Source: Saccharum officinarum
Lineage: Eukaryota > Streptophyta > Magnoliopsida > Poales > Poaceae
Assembly: GCA_020631735.1 (NCBI GenBank)
Contig: CM036159.1
Coordinates: 17,709,511 to 17,773,510, forward strand
Direction of reading: 5' to 3'
DNA length: 64,000 nt
Every line of letters starts with the position of its first letter. The first letter of the stretch is position 1. The position numbers were made by a program, and so were the translations under genes. The notes beneath the pieces were generated by a model. That model saw only the letters and a program-made list of their open reading frames with translations, ran no database searches and was not told the DNA's origin. Below are positions 61,861 through 64,000 of this stretch, piece after piece.

Positions 61861-63645
61861 GGAGACGGCCGCGACTCCGGCGAGCTCTAGCTCGCCGATG
61901 ACGGCGCCTCCGGCGAAGCTACGGTACCAGCGCATTCACCTCGACCTCGCGCACCTAGGGGTACCCTCAATTGCTAGGATTATGGCGGGCAGAGAGGATG
62001 GCAGCGGTCATGGCGGCGTGCGACCGCGGCTCGACTAACTCCGACGAGTCGCCAGCATCCCGGCTCAATTTGCCTACCCTATGAGCTTCAGCATACCTAA
62101 CTATACCTACAGCATGGAGGAGATAGGATAGGGGGGCCCGAATGGCATGGCCACGTGCGAGCTCGACGGCGGCGGACGTGGCGGCCCGGTGGAGCCGCCT
62201 TCGCAGTGTAGCTCACCTGAAGCGATAGAGATGGTTCGGTGAGGACGAGGAGGTGGAGGGGCTCACGGTGGTGCGGTGGTCTAGACGGTTTGGCCAATGG
62301 AGCTGCGGTTTGGGAGAATGGCTCGAACGCGGTCGCTGTTCCGCTTCTCCTGTCACCGCCCACGCGCGGAGGAGGAAGCAGAGAAGGAGGGAATGGTGAG
62401 CACGAGTGGTGGTGGTTGAGGTGGCGGCCCCGACTTCACGCCCGCGCGCATGCTTGCGACGTGGAGGCGACGGCAGGGCGCGAGCGCCACGCGGCTCCCT
62501 TGCTCTGCGCGACCGCCACGACAGCGAGGCTGTCTGCCGACTGAAAGGAGCCGACATGGTGGTCTGACAGCGACATTTTGACGTTGATTATCTCTCAAAC
62601 CGTTTCGAGTTAGTCGAAGATGATAACACCAAAATTGTAGAGCTTCGTGAGGGCTACAACTTTGTCAATTGGAGCTTGGACTGGTTCGGCCTAGATTTGA
62701 AACTACCGAGCTCTAAAGTGGGGTACCCGAAAACTGAAACTGTGTTTCAGTCAACTATGCCGACTGAACCCCATTTTTCAAAGCACCATATCTCCTAAAC
62801 CATTTAGAACCAGGTGATGGTGATATTGAAAATGTTGTAGAGCTATGTGTGGACAACAACTTTGTCAATTGGCTCAAGGACTGGTTCGGCCTAGTTTGTG
62901 AGTTACAAGTTGCCAAAGTGAGGTACAGTGAAACGGTTTTCAGCTTCACACTTAGCCAAAATTTGCTAAGTCCCAAAACAGCCTCTAATACTGACTTGTG
63001 GGCCATTTTTGAGTATGTTCTGGTCATTTTCATGAGATGGCCATATTAGAACTTTTGTTCTTTATGAAATTCTCTACAACTTTGCTTAAGGTTGCTCCTC
63101 CATGCAAGATCTCTAAGCTGAACTTTTTAATTGGTCAAACCAGATCACTCTAGGGGTCCACACTTAGTCAACAACATTTGGAAGGGCAATTTGGTAATTT
63201 TGGTCAACATGAACATTGCTCCACTACTTACCCTAAATGTAATTAAGGTGTTATGAGACCTAATTAGCCACTCTATACATTGGTTACACGAAATTCCTAG
63301 TGTCACACACTTTGAAACAAGCAAATCAATATTCCACCCAAATGTTGCAAGCTCATGTTACACATGTTGCATGAGTGTGTTGCATAACACTCTCTAATTA
63401 TGTTACACTAAAGTGGTTAGCATGTTTCCAAATGAAATTGCACATAAGGTACGTGTGTGTTGCACACTACTCACTTCTTACTTCACATGAAATATAACAT
63501 ATGTGGCAATGTTTCCATAGCATGTTTCACATATTAAAAGCTCATGCATGAATTGAATGATGCTCCCACTTATGAATAAGGTGATTAATGCTAATGCTCA
63601 TGAAATGCAATGCACTTAAGGAAGCCAAACACCTGAGGCGTTACA
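61861..63645 (-). repeat. 5' LTR part of the chromovirus-like element
   Basis: 63645 to about 62600 matches the first part of solo LTR C, including the two roughly 200-bp repeats with GGCCGAACCAGTC (seen here inverted, around 62690 and 62890). The GC-rich stretch 62580-61870 corresponds in position but differs in sequence. The downstream LTR portion present at the other end is absent here. Confidence 0.7.
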
Positions 63646-63650
63646 GTTTC

Positions 63651-64000
63651 TCTCATTTTCTTATGTTCATTCATTTCATTAAAATATTTGATTGATTGCA
63701 GGAAATGCAGACCCATAGTCAGCTCTCAATGACAGGAACCATGCATTATCTAAAATTGAATTTGGTTTCAACCACAGTCCTGTATATGGCTCACAGATTT
63801 ATAAATTTCATATATGATGGTAACAGATAGTATTAAAAGTTCCAATATTAATTCAGTGAAATAATGTTGCCTGGTGTCATGGCATGCCTCTTACTACAAA
63901 CAAACTGCATGTTACACGCTTCCCTGTCAACTAAACCAGCTATTACTATCATAGATATAACGAGCAAATATGTTCCATTCAGCCCAACTAACATGCAGGA
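63651..64000. other. Flanking DNA right of the chromovirus
   Basis: No ORF is supported. TTTGATTGATTGCAG at about 63687-63701 looks like a plant intron acceptor, and 43700-43786 on the other side has a pyrimidine-rich, intron-like texture. The element may therefore lie in an intron of an unrecognised gene. Confidence 0.35.

Larger units (their letters stand above)
43792..63645 (-). mobile_element. Chromovirus-like Ty3 element, internally deleted, TSD GTTTC, host of the Tat insertion
   Basis: GTTTC flanks both ends (43787-43791, 63646-63650). Minus-strand ends are TGTAACGCCTCAGG at 63645 and ...GGTTCTGTTACA at 43792. Without the nested Tat element it is only about 4.6 kb: a 5' LTR part, an acidic-coding stretch and leader, the first roughly 190 codons of gag, then LTR sequence again. 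Pol is absent. The 5' part matches solo LTR C from 21439 to about 22300, and the 3' part matches solo LTR C from about 23040 to 24363, so this is the same family in opposite orientation. Confidence 0.85.

Noticed and set aside
1..64000. CRISPR arrays, bacterial operons, rRNA or tRNA genes
   Set aside because: None were seen. Spliced genes, LTR elements and a SINE show that this is plant nuclear DNA. The only tRNA-like words are primer-binding sites and the SINE promoter.

Overview
This window is nuclear DNA from a grass, most likely a panicoid such as the maize/sorghum/sugarcane group. The basis is a cytokinin-receptor gene with a very GC-rich first exon, an Au-type SINE, Athila, Tat/Retand and chromovirus Ty3 elements typical of large grass genomes, and very few host exons. 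I cannot name the species. One run of exactly 100 N (31323-31422) marks an assembly gap. Nearly everything else is nested retrotransposon sequence, and most insertion borders can be set from TG...CA ends with matching 5-bp target-site duplications (TSDs).

Left part (1-15230). A decayed Athila-lineage element on the minus strand (1-4833) is cut by the window edge. AT-rich sequence and a probable solo LTR follow (6209-7928), then non-coding DNA. A FAR1/MULE-transposase pseudogene (10633-15230) was split by a Ty1/copia element (11283-15172, TSD ATTAC). That element lost its gag region but keeps an open protease-integrase-RT-RNase H frame.

Middle (15231-39444). A second copia element on the minus strand (15231 to about 31322) is split inside its integrase by three solo LTRs, one inside another: 17991-29270 (TSD CACGC), 18323-25252 (TSD AATGA) and 21439-24363 (TSD TACAG). 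Beyond the gap lies the only convincing host gene, a CRE1/AHK4-type histidine kinase cytokinin receptor on the minus strand, with eleven exons between 39444 and 31423. Its last codons fall in the gap. Intron 9 is swollen by a 95-bp tandem duplication, a segment carrying a CYP78A-like fragment, a 416-bp solo copia LTR and an Au-type SINE.

Right part (39445-64000). The receptor's upstream region and about 3 kb with only weak exon-like signals are followed by a chromovirus-like Ty3 element (43792-63645, TSD GTTTC). Its gag was interrupted by a 15.2-kb Tat/Retand-lineage element (45700-60943, TSD GCATC). The Tat element has gag-pol on the minus strand and a five-exon gene on the plus strand, the lineage's extra antisense ORF, with a TATA box and a three-copy 498-bp tandem array upstream. 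Both halves carry stop codons, yet the two LTRs are almost identical apart from a 50-bp minisatellite of different copy number.

Relative order of events from the nesting: Athila, the FAR1 fragment, copia 2 and the chromovirus came before the elements inside or across them. Solo LTR C (21439-24363) and the Tat element lie innermost in their stacks.
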